A stretch of 64,000 nt of DNA from Pachypanchax playfairii (GCA_006937955.1 SSNP01000010.1:3894763-3958762), one strand, 5' to 3'; positions 1 to 13,019 are shown, counted from the stretch's first letter. Program-made: numbers and translations. Notes: generated by a model from the sequence alone, not told the origin.

Positions 1-30
1 AAGCTTCATCAACCTTGTGTTTTAAAATGC

Positions 31-117
31 TCACACACACACACACAAGCACAAACACAAACGCATACATTCATAAATACAGCATTCACACACATAAACC
101 CACACAGAAAACCCTCA
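31..117. repeat. CA-rich microsatellite
   Basis: A pure CA run at about 31-47 continues as an interrupted CA/CACAA tract to about 117. Confidence 0.9.
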
Positions 118-179
118 CACGGCTTCTTTTTGGAGTGTAATTAAAACAGGAGGTGCTCACACAATACGCTTTTGTCTTA

Positions 180-485
180 GGGCATGGAGGGGAGAGGCGG
201 GGTGACGGGTCTCTGCATATTAATTAGGAGGTTATGGTGTGAAAGCCAATCAGGCGTGTTAAACAGATGACATACTGGGACAAATATGGCACTACTTTCT
301 TGTTGCTCTCCCACGGTGGCGCATGGATACAGGGGATGCATGCAGCCACTTCCGGCGATGGCACGCTGCCAGGGGATGGAAATTAGCAGCAGGAGCTGTT
401 GCAATGAATTAGGAGACTGAACAATGTAAGAGGCTGTGTGCTGCACAGCAGGGAGACATGAGGTGTTTGAAAGCTTCAATGTCAA
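180..485. other. candidate conserved non-coding block
   Basis: GC-richer, non-repetitive sequence between AT-rich flanks. It holds a TAATTA homeodomain core at 221-226, an inverted CCAAT box near 247 and AAATTAGC near 380. The overlapping minus-strand open frame resembles no protein I know. The enhancer reading is inference from composition. The following 490-960 is AT-rich and I see nothing in it. Confidence 0.3.
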
Positions 486-1039
486 GCCGTTAGGTGGCGA
501 TCTTGAGTCAAACCAGCTCACATTTAGATTAAAAACTCTTTTTTTGTTCTCAAAATTGTCAAATATGCACCCAAACTTAACATTCAATAAAATGGCTGTG
601 ATCAAAATTATATAGTTTGTGTTTGTGCTTGAGGTTTTTTTCATAGTAAAGACATGAAGATGTGATCTTACCAAATAAACTTTTACATTCAATTCACTTT
701 TTAATTTAAACCGGATCAAAATTAACATCACTTCTCTATTTGGCTCTCGAATTGCAACATAAAGTAGTTTGTTGACAATAAAAACCGTTAGCTCAGATTT
801 AGCATCCGATGTTAATCTGAAACCGGACACATCTGTTTAGTTTGGCATCCTTGCAAAGTCTCTTTGTCACTCCAATTCCCAACATTGTTAAAGGAAAACA
901 ATTCAAATAATATAAATCACCAAAAGTGGAGTGAACCAGTGAGAAACTGACAGGCAGTACAGTGACAGAAGGAGACCTCCAGAACTCCACCACAGTTTTT
1001 ATCCTTCATGGCCACCCAGCTTTATTGACACAGACAATC

Positions 1040-1400
1040 CCAGCCTCCGCTTCTTTGTTTCTGCTTCTCAATTTCCCTTTTCTCCAGGTTTCCTTTCTCT
1101 GGTCTTTTGTATTCTGTTGCAGTATTTTTACCCCATTTCCTTCATGTCACTTTTTTTTAATTCCTTCTTCCTATGCGTCAGTTGAATCTGTCTTATTGGG
1201 TTAATCTCTGCTGCTCTTTCTCAGCCTTTGTTTTTTTTTTGCTGGGGCCTTTTCCTACCTATTCCTTCCTTTCTGCTTTCCGCTTCTTTGCCAACTCATT
1301 CTTTGTCGTTTTTTTTCCCTCCCTTTTTCATTCTTGCAAGCCCTCCCCATTCCTCTTTCAGCTCTACCCATCCCTCTCTGTCATTTCCCCAGTAAGGGGG
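1040..1400. repeat. pyrimidine-rich low-complexity tract
   Basis: Long C/T-dominated stretch with T runs (about 1150-1157, 1230-1240, 1309-1318) and few purines. The open frames here are low-complexity Phe/Ser/Leu translations and are not genes. Confidence 0.7.
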
Positions 1401-1429
1401 CACTTTGCTGCTCCTGTCTTTCGATCTCC

Positions 1430-1720
1430 GCTGTTGGCACTCAGTTCTGAGCGCCAGGCCCAGTGTGTGTGGAGGGGAAGCTGTGTTTGAGCAAACGGGT
1501 GCCCACGCCTGCCCCCGGCGCCACAAAGGAGGCTTTCTTTGCCTATCAATGGCTTCCATTAATGGCGAGTCCTTTGCCTCTGGAAGGGATGTCAGGCTTC
1601 CCGAGATGGCACACAGAGATGGCCATTATAGAGGCAGGAAGCCGGGGGCAGGGGCATCTTGGGAGAGCTGCCAGGAAAGAGATGGAGGGGCATGAGGTGG
1701 CGTTTTGTGTTGTAAACTTG
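1430..1720. other. candidate conserved non-coding block with CCATTAATGG palindrome
   Basis: GC-rich complex sequence containing the perfect palindrome CCATTAATGG (1556-1565), a paired-homeodomain-like core. GGCCATTATAG follows at 1621. Overlapping open frames on both strands resemble no protein and have no convincing splice context, so I favour a regulatory element. The next stretch, 1740-2480, is AT-rich with nothing recognised. Confidence 0.3.
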
Positions 1721-2480
1721 GTGCTGTGTATAAACAGATACAATCTCAATAAAAGACACATTTATTCTCTTGCACAAATTGAAACATGTATGCATGTGTG
1801 TGCATGTCCGGGCTCAGCATCTGCAAGCTTTGGAAGTCGGAAACACGTATTTTACAAAAAGCCTTTCAGATGATCAAACCAGAAGCTGAATTTGAATGCT
1901 GACAAAAAAATGTTTACTTCTGGATTTTACAATTATTTTACCCTGTACAGTGTCATTAAATAGACTTTGCCATAAATTATGCTTTTGAGATTTCTATATA
2001 GCTAAGTAATAGAATCCATATTTCTAAACCTGCAATCATGCTCATTTCTGTACAAACTATTCACTATAATTAGCAGCAAATTAGCAACCAGCGTACAGCA
2101 CAAGAGCCCTTTAATGGTTCTATACAACAATATCCAGGATGAACAATCCTACATTCTGATACTGATTTAATAGTTCAGTAAAAAGGCACAAGCAGCAAAC
2201 ATGTTTGGATGATCTAAAGGCTCACATGAACCTACAGCAGCACCATGGCAGCCGTTAACCCTCTTGGCAGCAGCATCTTTGGGTCGGGCCTTGGCTGTTG
2301 TAGGAACCCCATTAAAGAAAGGCGGAGGTTTGATTCCCATCCAACTTGCAAATATCTTTTTTCTCATGTATTTTTAAAGCCTTTTGATGTGTTTGTCTCA
2401 TAGATTGCGCCTGTTTGAGCTTTTATTTTGGTTGGCTGCTGTGCCCACAGAGATAAGCACATATAGATGAAAACAGTTCA

Positions 2481-2516
2481 TAATAAATAAATAATCACAA
2501 TAATAATAATAATAAT
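2481..2516. repeat. AAAT/AAT microsatellite
   Basis: Short AATAAATAAATAA followed by about six AAT units. The 2520-3050 stretch is AT-rich up to 2800 and then mixed; no gene seen. Confidence 0.85.
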
Positions 2517-3059
2517 CTCCATGTTATCCTGTTACTCTTGCTTTAGATCAGTTTTAAGCATGTGGATACCTCGTTTTAACATCATTTGAAACATTTGCCA
2601 TTGTTGCATATTTCACTTGACATTTTAAGTCAGCCAGACAAACTAAAACAAGGTTAATACATTTTAATCACTTTGTGATGCTGCAATAATGCAGGAAGAA
2701 ATCTCACAGAGGGATATTTTTCTAAATTTAAATTTAAATAAACAGGAGATTTTGAATTGAACAAAGTATTTGAAATTCTTGGTTTGTGTACACACTAATA
2801 CAAGAGTTATTCTCTGAAAGTGGACTCTACAACATCTTTTCCTGGGGGTATGTATGAGGGGTATCTTGTCAGAGTGAGATCACTGCTGCATCTAAGAAGA
2901 CGACATGAAAAGAGGCGGGCAGGCCGTCTCATGACCTTCTCAGAAGATGCCACAGAACAAAGAAAAGGAGGTTCAGCTCTGCAGGGCTGGGGGCGTGCTG
3001 TGAGAGCAGGTGGGGTAGTGAAAAAGAAACTGGGACTGTGTGCAGATCAGAGGGATGTA

Positions 3060-3400
3060 TACGAGCTGGGCACGGTCAGCATCCACTGATCTAATGACGG
3101 CCCGACTTCAGAGCAACACTGGCTCTCTGCACAGCCCCAATTAACTCCAAGGGTGGGGACAGTTGATGGACAAGTCTATTATTAGCATGTGAGAAGTGCC
3201 GCAGTGCCTAAAAGAAATCAAAGAAAGAAAAGTCTTGAAGGTAGTGGCAAATGCAAAGTGAATGCGAGTGATATGCTTCATTGGCCCAATTGTGGCAATA
3301 TTGCTTTTCTTCTCCTGTTGCGTTCTCAACATCACCACATCCACTTGTGCACGAAGAATTCACCTCTCTGAAAATGATACAAACTGTGGCTTTGCAGAAG
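3060..3400. other. candidate conserved non-coding block
   Basis: Moderate GC and non-repetitive. It contains CCAATTAACTCC near 3136, ATGCAAAG near 3250 and a CATTGGCCCAATTGTGG segment near 3280. All three frames of both strands are short. From 3400 to 4770 the sequence is AT-rich and I see nothing. Confidence 0.25.
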
Positions 3401-4779
3401 TGTCCCAAATATGACCAAAACCATAAGATGGGCTGAGAATCTACCCTTCAAACAATCTTCATCTATATTTGTGTTGGATCAAAATGCAATTTATTATGTT
3501 TTTGATCATTTAAACCTTAAAAAAAAAAACATCCTTATACATACACATTGAATTCAGCCTGATTTTTTGTTCTTCTTCTAAAACTTTTAGTTATGTCTAT
3601 AGGAGGGTTCAACACAGATCCCCTATCCTGTTTTCTACATTTAGGTTCTTTTCCAACAGCCTGCTGCAGCTTTGTAAACAGAACAACAGAGAACGAACAA
3701 GGCTTTGCACTCTGATATTTAAGGCTGATATTTTTACATTTTCACATAGAGATTTGCTGCTGTATTAAAGTTTTAAATCCTGTATATTTAAACCATGAAT
3801 TCAATCACAATAGTTTTTATCCTAACAAAGCAGAAATAGTGTCACCCTTCCAGGACGATGGAGATCTGCATAACTTCACCACTAAACCTCTTCTCTCCCA
3901 ATATTCAAAATGTATACTTATTAAAGAGGCCATTTCACATAAATGTCATGACTTTGTGGTTATCGCTGAAGTATTAACCTGTAATATGAAACATTTTATA
4001 TCTACCGTTAGGAAACACTGATTAACAGATTAACAAGGATTAAATAGCTGACACTCACATTCAAGACCATGTGACTAAGGATATTAGTATATTCACTATT
4101 TAAGGACAAGTCTATTGACATTTTCAGTTCATAAATATGTTGATACAATATAAAGATATTTATCATATATTCTTACATGTTGGAATATGTTAGCAATAAA
4201 ACTGAGATGTTCCATTAAAAGCCTGTATTTATTATTCCTATATAAATAAAACTTTGTTTGTCAAATATTTTTTTATTCAACATAAATAAAAAAAATCATG
4301 CAGAGTCATAATCTGAGTGATAATCTGACAACTAATAATCAGCATTTATTTTGTTTCAGTTTTGTTATTTTTATAGCTACAAGTTGTTTCTTTAAATTTG
4401 TTTAATAGCCAGAGAAAAATGTTCACTTAAAAAAACATTTGGAGTTTGTCTAAAAAGGAAAGATACATCCAGGTTTTATTCTGTTTCTCACAATAACAGA
4501 ATTCAGTTAACTAAAAAACTAAACTAATTTTGTTGTGAAACTTTCAGCTTTAAGTGCAGATTTAATTCTCAAGTCGTTAATTGCCTTGATGTTTTCAACT
4601 TCTTAAATCACAGTTTAGTTAATCAAATAAAACTTTTGTTAACTACTCAAGAGTTTATAGAAGGACAATCATGTGTTTGAACTTTGCGCAACGGGAAACA
4701 AAACGTGAATCTTCGTGCGCAGATTTCTTAAAGAAACCTTGTGATGGTTTGAATAATTTCCTTCACAGACACATCATGT

Positions 4780-5400
4780 TTGTGTGAAAGCAGGATAATC
4801 ACATGCGGGGCTTATCTCAAATATGTGTTCTCCTTTATGTGAGGAGGAGGTTTCTCTGTTGTTCAGGAGGTATATGTGCGCCACGGTTTTTCCTCCCATC
4901 ACTGGAGGAGGTGGAGGGAGGATTAAAGTGAGTCTAATCTCTAATACGGGCCTCCTCCTCTTCTTCTTCTTCTTTTTTCGTTCCTTCAGCCTCCCTGCAG
5001 CTGCCAGGTTGCTGTTCCACGTCTTCTCCGCAGCGGCTTTATTCATGAGGAAGAAGGACGACGGGGAAACAAGCAAAATGAAAATGGCAGCTGTTTGTTT
5101 ACGCGTTCCCACGACTCCATGCCAATTAAGCATCGTCATTCCGTCAGCCGCTTGTCTTTCCTGATTAGACACCCCTCAGCAGACAAGGCGACAGACACAC
5201 AGAGAGTGAGGGGCCTGCGAGCAGGAAGAAAAGGCCCAGAAACAGAACTCCTGTGCGGGCACATGAGGCCCGGCCCGCTTCTTTTGTTTACTGGATCTGA
5301 TCATTTTATTCTCATTCTTGGATCATTTCAGCCTCTTACATCATGCAGCCCGTTTCAGAGAATGTTTAGATCAAGGCACGTCCTCTGTAGGTGACGTGGG
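4780..5400. other. candidate conserved non-coding block
   Basis: GC-richer island in very AT-rich flanks, interrupted by a (CTC)(TTC) tract at 4951-4978. The 5040-5230 part is the most complex, with TGTTTAC (FOX core) near 5095 and a CCAATTAAGCA homeodomain-like site near 5120. Frames on both strands are open by composition but resemble no protein. The 5440-6690 stretch is AT-rich spacer. Confidence 0.3.
4951..4978. repeat. CTC/TTC trinucleotide tract
   Basis: CTCCTCCTC grading into (TTC)n and a T run. Confidence 0.85.
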
Positions 5401-6698
5401 TCAGAATACTCCACATTTCCCCACAGAAAAAAAAAGAATCTTTGTCATTTTGTTGTATTTTTCTTACTTTTTCAAGCGAATTCAGAACAAATTAAAGCCA
5501 TTAATGTAGTTTGAGTTAGAAAATCACAGTTGACTCAGGTGAGGTGAATGATGTTATTTACCAGACAAGAAACATTTTTACAAACTGTAAAAAAGACGTT
5601 TTTTTTCCCTTAAAATGTGGAAATCAAAGATGTTATTTATAATAACTTATATAGGCCTATTTAGTTTTATTTCTTTGCAACTCGTATTTATTAAAACGAA
5701 TGAGTTATTTTAGAAAAAATATCTGGTCACTAAATGTTTTTAAGAATATAAATTCGAAATAAATGTATTTATTTATATTTAATTGGGATAAAGTTGATCA
5801 AGTCAATTTAATCAATAAGCAGGAAATTGAAATGCCGTTGAAAACGGGTCGAATTACAACGTCAATCTATGGATATTAAAATAAACCCCTCTTCATCTGT
5901 GTTATTCAATTTATTTACCTGGCTAAATGTTTGTCAGAGTTTTCAGTTTCAATGCGACATGCCAGTGACATCACCTCACGAATTTCAGAAGATGTCAGTG
6001 ACTGATGATTTTATTTGTTCTGCACTGAGTTAAATCCCAGTGGCGCAAAAAGCCAACAAGAAGCGAGACTTTCTGCACCTTTAAGGAGGCGGATGACGGG
6101 GAGTCCTTCAACATATCGGAAGTCTGGTTCTGCTTATTATGGGATTACTTCACGGTTCAAAACTGATATTAGGGTCAAGTGACTGAAATGACGTGTGACT
6201 TCTAATATCCACTAAAACCGATACAGTTGGAATTCGGCTGAAAGATTTAACATTCTCTGCTGTGAAGTGGCTCTGCAACAACAAATAACAACAATGAAAA
6301 AAAATCAGAATATAAATTTATCATCTTCCTTCCTTCTTATCTTGGCTGTGATTGCTCAATGAAGCATTTAGTTGTTTGTTTGAAATGCTGTAATTATTTG
6401 GTCCTGCTCCTTCACTGTCCCCACATCGACTGGGACTTCAGTTAATTCAGTCAAACAGATTAAATCAGCCACCACTCAACAGTTCAGAGGACAGCAAGTG
6501 GGACTCAATGGACACGAAAGTGTGTCCACAAAAATGTAAATCTCCAACAATCAGAGAGAGAAAACCCTTTTGTATCTCCAAAACCAGAAAAAGTATCACT
6601 TGAACATGCAGCAACAGTAAAGTATTAACTTTATGGATCAATCCTGAATTTTTTAAATTTATTTTATTTTATTTATTAAATCAGGACAATGGAACCAG

Positions 6699-6712
6699 CC
6701 AGTAGGGGGCAT
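6699..6712 (+). promoter_or_regulatory. CTCF-core-like site
   Basis: CCAGTAGGGGGCAT matches the consensus CCASYAGRKGGCRS at 13 of 14 positions, with the last base deviating. Binding is inference. Confidence 0.35.
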
Positions 6713-7079
6713 TTTTCAGCTTCCACTTCCTGTTTGTTCTTAGATGTTTGAAACTCTCCAGTTTTGACTTCTGAAGTTCTTGTTTGATGCTGCAACAAGA
6801 TGAAGTTCATGGTAACCACGTCACTGACCAGAAGTAAACCAGCTGCTTTGGGTGAGATTAGTCAACACAAAATGAAAATACTCTTTAAAACAAAACTATG
6901 TTTCTAATGAGCAGGACTTAGCAACAACTTCACTGTGTCATAAGAGCTGTTTTTTCAAGCACGTTCAATTTTTTATGTTGAAAGCACATACAGACCTTCA
7001 TGCTCAAGCTCTTCTTTCACTCTATAGACAGTCATTCACTGCACACTTCACAGAACAATCAGTTGCTTCTAGTCTTCTA

Positions 7080-7380
7080 GATGGGTTCAATGTTTTGGCC
7101 TTCACATGGGATAAGTCAATCTTACGTTGAAATGTGTTTCCTCTTATTAAAGTCCTGCATTCTTTTCATTACATCTGCAATTGTTTGTTTTTTAGCCTCG
7201 TCAGACACTTGAACATTATAAAAAACTGCCTCCAGACAGCAAGCAGGCTGCACAGACAACATGGTGGTTCATGTGTGAATGGAGCTTTTCTGTCTAGGTG
7301 GCCACTCAGATGCCTGATGCCAAAGGTTACTGCCTATTGCAGCCAGACAGCCACAAAAGAGTGATGATCTTTCCATTTGT
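7080..7380. other. candidate conserved non-coding block
   Basis: Non-repetitive sequence with moderate GC in the 7240-7370 part. The plus open frame from 7134 lacks splice or protein signatures. From 7380 to 7950 I see nothing. Confidence 0.2.
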
Positions 7381-7959
7381 GAAAAGAGTTTGAATTTTAG
7401 TTTGTTTTTAAAAAGAAAAAAAAGGTTGCATGACTTTGGTTAATTTTGCTTGATATTTTAACCATCACTAGTTCTGCATGTTCTAGATGTTTTCCTGCTT
7501 CAGGCTGTGTGTCTGTAGCCACATTTAAACCACACTTAGGATTAAAAATTGAATTTAATCTGATTTCCTATGTGCTTCAATGCTTTCAGCAGTAAAAAGT
7601 AACTGTGTATTTTTTAACAGACTGTTTCAGAGTTTGAAACAATCATATCTCAACTCTTCTTGTATTTGTAGACTGTTATTGCTTGATTCTCTAGCTTAGC
7701 TGGTGTTTTGTGTTGTAGCTAAATTCTATTCTTCAGGCAGAGACGCAGGAGGGAATTACTGGGCTCATTTGCCAAGTCCGCTTATGTAACAGTCCTATGG
7801 ATCAAACGCATACATTTAAATCCTGGATAATCAGACAAACCTAGATCAGGTGTTTATTCAAAGAAACACCTGTTTGTTTGTGTGTACACATCTTGAACAT
7901 GGATTAACAATCGTTTGACTCTGCTGAAACTGAAGAGTTTGTTTCTTCATCACAGCAGC

Positions 7960-8390
7960 ATCCTATTTGATGATATTCTTCTCTAACAGCTCTGGAATGA
8001 CCCAGAGTTGTTTGCAAAGACATTACCATGAGAAAGCAACTCCATCTAACTGCACTTATTTGACCTCTGACCTCCCCTTTGTGCCTCCCAGACAGCAAAT
8101 TGCTGCGTTGGTAATAACGTGTTTCTCGGCGCTCGACTACTGCTCCTGTCCTTGCTCAGAAATAAGAGTGGGTGGGTATCTCTCAATCAACCTACTTAAT
8201 GCAAAAGTCAATTCCCATACACCACCCCCCACTGTAAAAGCACACACCATCACACACGCTCCCACACTTCCAACCAGACAGGCTGGAGGATTGTCTCAGC
8301 AGCCTTTCTTTGCACCCTTCTCCCTGTCTGCACCCCCTTTTCTTGTCTGAGTTTTAATAAAGAGAAAGGGACCCATGGAAAGGACGTGAC
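7960..8390. other. candidate conserved non-coding block with DR1 site
   Basis: Complex sequence ending in a CA-rich segment. It contains the perfect direct repeat TGACCT-C-TGACCT at 8061-8073. Frames are open on both strands but unrecognisable. Enhancer role is inference. Confidence 0.35.
8061..8073 (-). promoter_or_regulatory. perfect DR1 nuclear-receptor element
   Basis: On the minus strand this reads AGGTCA G AGGTCA, two consensus half-sites with one spacer base. RXR heterodimers, COUP-TF (NR2F) and HNF4 classes bind DR1 elements. Occupancy is unknown. Confidence 0.5.
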
Positions 8391-8412
8391 GGGGGGAATG
8401 TTGCAAATCTGC

Positions 8413-8445
8413 ATGTGCGTGTGTTTGTGTGTGTGTATGTGTGTA
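8413..8445. repeat. GT-rich microsatellite
   Basis: Interrupted (GT)n. From 8450 to 9480 the sequence is AT-rich with no gene seen. Confidence 0.85.
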
Positions 8446-9489
8446 GAAGCTTAATCCAGAGTTTCAACGGTATCAGAAACATGTGCAGCATGTTGTGGGT
8501 GCATCACATTCATAGCAGCATCAATAGCTTCCTCTGTTTTACCATCAAAGCCTGGAGACGTCTTTGTGTGTCCTGCTGTTGCCAGATGGTAATTGTCACT
8601 TTTGCTTTCATCAACAAATATATTTTAATTGCAGCAATGTTGCTTCAGGTTTTTTATTTATTCTTTTTTTTTTACCACAAGATCTAATTATCATCCAAAC
8701 TAAGTGGACTGTGTATTTCAGGTTATCACAGGACGCACCCAGCAGCAACTTTTTATTTATTATCTTATTATTTTATGATTAAAATGTGCAAGCGACCAAT
8801 TTGTCTTGCTCATAGACAACTGTCCATATATACAGAGTAGATATCTATCACTGATTCAGTGTCAATACATCTTAATTTCAAGTTTGCAGTTAGACACAAT
8901 GTTTTATTTTAAATCCAGTAACACAGCCTCCAGAGTTTAACTAGTGCGTGTCCATCAGAAGGATTTTGAGCTTTAAAGATCCGCCATCCCAAAGAAAGAT
9001 TTCATTATTTGGCTGAAAGAGGTTTTAGAGTTTTAAGGTAAACTAAATATATTCTTAATTATTTATTTTCTTGAAATGTCATAAGAATAGTCAATTAAAT
9101 TTCTTCATGGTATATACAATTAGATATGAAAAAATACAGATAGTCTTTTAAATACTTTTATTTGACCCCAATTCCTGATATACAGTAACCATTTCACATG
9201 AAAAGCAAGGCTGCTGTAACTCTGTTGTATTCTGGCCACTTATACCAGAATACTGCAAAATGGAAAATGTTGTTTGTTTTCCACCATTTTTATCATAACC
9301 TTTTAATTTCTGATTGCCTTTGTTATTTTTTGATAATTTTTCATGACCTTTTTGCAATGAGACAAAACAGAAATGTGTTTATATAATAACATTGTTGTCT
9401 TAAATCTCCCAGTTTGCATGTTTAAAATTCAAACCCTTTTTTTTTCTATTTACACTTTTTGAAACATTATCTCTTTAGAAAACAGGCAT

Positions 9490-9760
9490 TTCAAATTGAC
9501 CCAGCTCAGTGTGGACTTGGGTCTGCGAGGACTGCTGGAGGCTGCTGTTGAGGAGGTTCAGGAGATTTACTGGAGACCAGGTTTGCTTTGAGTGTCTCCC
9601 TAATCACCAACACTTACTCGTGATTGCTCATTGTACTGAACAAGACTGCAGATGGCTGTGGGAGGCGATCAGAAATCTATGTCCTCTGCGTTCTTCCTTT
9701 TCTATAGGGGGACAGTCAGTCACGTATGTAAAGGTCAAGTGATGAGCTGCAACTTTCCTT
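9490..9760. other. candidate conserved non-coding block
   Basis: Mixed-composition sequence, AT-rich on both sides. The open frame from 9509 (77 codons, Trp/Cys-rich) has no ATG-proximal context or splice pattern that I recognise. From 9760 to 10,380 nothing is supported. Confidence 0.2.
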
Positions 9761-10379
9761 GCCTTCGTTTTCTTGGCTCCACAGGTCTAATCTCACCAAG
9801 CCTTTTCCAACCATTAGCTCCCTGAGGTCAGGGAGTGTTTGTGCCAGCCTTGACCCGCCGGGGTGGCTTTAGTGAGGTCTTCTACAGGAACAATGCACAC
9901 AGTGCACAATCGAAGGACCTCTTTGCTTTGTGTGTTTCAGTGCTGATATGTTCAGGTGCTAATGGTGAGATTGAGTGTAAAATGGTTGCCATGACACCCA
10001 AAGTGACATGTCACTTTAAAAAAAAAAATTCAATATAGGAGTCTGTTGTGTGTCTAAGTGACCTTGTAGGTCTTGTTGATTGTACATTACAGTTTGTGTT
10101 GTGTTTAAGTGCATGCCTTTATGTGCAGGAACTAAGAAAACCTCCAACAGGACGTGTAATTTCTCATACCTTTATTTCTTGGATTACAAAAACCGCTTTC
10201 CAGTAACTTCAAGGTTTATAAGCTACAATGAAAAACATGTTGAGGTGGAAACGTATTGTTCATGTTTGATAATCTCCAGAGACTCTGAGGTCAGGTTACT
10301 TACCACTTTGGTTTGAGCAGTTCATTGATGTTGGAAAAACAGTCACTCTGTTGATAAATGTGATGGTTAACTTGGTCTG

Positions 10380-10575
10380 TACTTGTATAGAGATTTTAAG
10401 TCATGATTCCCAAAGTGCTTTACACTACAATTTGTCAGTCACCCATTCACTCACACATGTTTAATGATAAACTACACATATTGTAACCACAGCTGTCCTG
10501 GGACACACAGTGACAGAGACAAGGCTGCAGGCGCCACCAGATCCTCTGACCACCACCAAACAGGCAAAGACAGCC
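10380..10575 (-). mobile_element. degraded teleost interspersed repeat (TGTCCTTGGGCAA family), reverse orientation
   Basis: CAAAGTGCTTTACACTACA, CAGTCACCCATTCACTCAC and GCGCCACCAGATCCTCTGAC in this order match, in reverse, a repeat I recall as widespread in teleost genomes. The family's other strand carries TGTCCTTGGGCAA. The centre is shortened. A further copy begins at 63,832. Family name not assigned. Confidence 0.65.
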
Positions 10576-10860
10576 GAAGATAGTAGATGAAGGTAGTTTC
10601 ACTCTCACGTCACTCTGCTTTATTTCCTCTGACTTCCAGCTGCCTTTTCTCTTTTGAACTCACTCCAACACACAAACATATATGTGGATGCTGAGCTGTG
10701 TGATATAATCCAATCAGAGCTTCTGAATAAAGGAGGTGTGGACTGACGTTCACTGCAACTAACCTTATAGCATAAAATTAGATCTCCAAATCAAAGTTCC
10801 CTCTAGAAGTCACAAAGGCCCAGAGTGAGTAAAAAAATATTGAAGTTTTGGACAATGGAC

Positions 10861-10863
10861 AAA

Positions 10864-10894
<31 letters not shown>

Positions 10895-10896
10895 AT
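10861..10896. repeat. (AAAT)9 microsatellite
   Basis: Nine perfect AAAT units. From 10,900 to 12,110 the DNA is AT-rich with no recognisable feature. Confidence 0.95.
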
Positions 10897-12149
10897 AGTT
10901 GTTAATGTTTTTTTTCATTATTTACATCTATACCACAGATTTATTCGGAGCAGTTATGTTGAATATTTTTTTCTTCTTGTGATTACATCCGATGTACGAA
11001 CATATTTGGGATAAAGATTTGATGTGTATGTCTCATCTGTTGGGGGACCTGTAAAAATTGGGGAAAATAGCAGAAAAAAGAGAAACTTTGTTTTTACATT
11101 AAAACTGACAGACAACTTCCATAATCTTTACCCATTATGTTTGTTTCCAAAATGCTTTACAATAATCCTGTTGAGTTTTGTTGATGCTTAATTCGACTTA
11201 TTATTTTGACATTTTCTGATCACGGTACTACAGTATAAATATGAAGAACTAAGCATAAAAATACTACAAAAGTAGACCAGCACTCATGTTGTGGACATGA
11301 ATCTGCTTATTGCTTTTTTTTACCTGTAATTTGAGTCTGGGGTCAGCAGGTGAGCGTAATTAACAGCATTTAGCAAGAAAAGAAAATCTGTATTGTTGTT
11401 CCAGAGCTGCTGGTTTCTGAGGTCAGAATGACAGCGATACAGACAGCACAGGGTTATTTTAATGATCGATAAAAACAAATAAGAAAATACAAATGAGAGC
11501 AAATTTTGCTGGACAACAGAAAAATGTTGTTGTTAACAGTGATGACAAAACATATGTTGCTCGAGTTAATTGTTAAAAAAAATCTTTATTTGCAATTGTT
11601 TTCTATCAAACATAATTTACAGTACATTGTTTAAATATTTGTGCTTTTTCAAGTAAGATTGTTGATTTTTCATGTTTTGGAACAAAATCAGAAAACAAAA
11701 AACCAAGACACATTGAGCAATTGTATATTTTTGATCATTTATACATTTTAACTAGTTTTACAAAGATGAAATTTGACAGTTTTTTATTTTTTTTTCACAG
11801 TTAGGCCTCTTGTAGAATAAAAAATCTACACACTTGTAACATTCGTCTTTGAGACTAAATGTTTTCCATGACAATATTGTTTGTGTGTTAGATAATAGCA
11901 GCAGCAATCAGTTACACGCTATTACCGCCATCCAATCACTGTGATGTTCTGTTATTTAATCATTTTATGTAGCTGTTATTGTTTTTATTTTAATACATTC
12001 TCCGAGAGATTTGGTCTTTTTTTGGAGATCCAACATGTTTTGGCTTGATGAGCTGATGTGGTTTGTGGTCTGTTTTATCATCATGCCACTAAAGTCAGTG
12101 TGTAGTAAAACCAGGCATAATGCAGATCCTGCACTTGTCACATTTCCAT

Positions 12150-12480
12150 AAATTAATTTGTGTGTATTTGTGCACGTGTGTGTCCTCTACACATTCTATG
12201 AGTGTATGTGTTTGTTTTGCAAGTGTGTTGTCGTGTGTGTCTGTGCTCTCCACCTTCTCCTCTCCTCACGTTCTCCACTCAGTGCCATCATTCACACATA
12301 CACACACACAAGCAGACACATCCAGTTACCAAGGCAACCAGGAGCTAGCATGAAAGCTGTGAGGTGAGGCAGAGCATGGCACTAGCCTGACAAGCGACTG
12401 CCAGTGTGTCGTGTGTGTTTGAACGTGTTTGTGCATGTAAAGGTGATGCAGTAATGTGTGTTTTTGTGCACATTCATGTG
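12150..12480. repeat. TG/CA-rich region containing an X-box
   Basis: Scattered short TG runs (12,160-12,240, 12,405-12,480) and a CA run (12,290-12,310) flank the 12,325-12,338 X-box. The Val/Cys-rich open frames are simple-repeat translations. From 12,490 to 13,010 is AT-rich spacer. Confidence 0.7.
12325..12338. promoter_or_regulatory. RFX X-box-like element
   Basis: GTTACCAAGGCAAC fits the imperfect palindrome GTNRCC N RGYAAC bound by RFX factors, with both half-sites intact. Such sites often drive ciliary and neural genes. Function here is inference. Confidence 0.45.
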
Positions 12481-13019
12481 TTAACCTATAATGAGACAGG
12501 GGAGGGGGAAAATGCTGACATTAACAGCCAGAAATTGTAAATAACAAAAGACGATGTGTCCATTTGTCCATTAACTATCGTCTGCTTTCCAGTTACAGTT
12601 CGCTATTTAAATTGAACAATAAGATTTCACATCATGGATGCAAAATGTTTTCATCAGAGTCAATGAAATAAAGAAGAATATGTAACAGATTTTCTTTTAT
12701 TCTACTGGTGTTGCAGGTTTTATCTCAGGAAAAAAAAAAACGAGATACATATTGAACACATGCACCACTGGCTTCATCTCTCGTGTTTTATCTTTCTTGG
12801 GTCTCCTTTCAAGCAAACCAACACTTGCTTCAGTAATTTTCAATCACCTGTTTGAATAAAATGTTCTGCTTTTTAAATAAACTCACCTTATCATATATAA
12901 CCAAATTTTAGAAATACTGTATTTCCTTGTATAATTATAGGATTCGGTATTTCTATAGCTATCCACAGTATTTAAGTGTCCAGTAAAGCATCAGCAAACA
13001 GGGGAAACATCTTTAAAGA

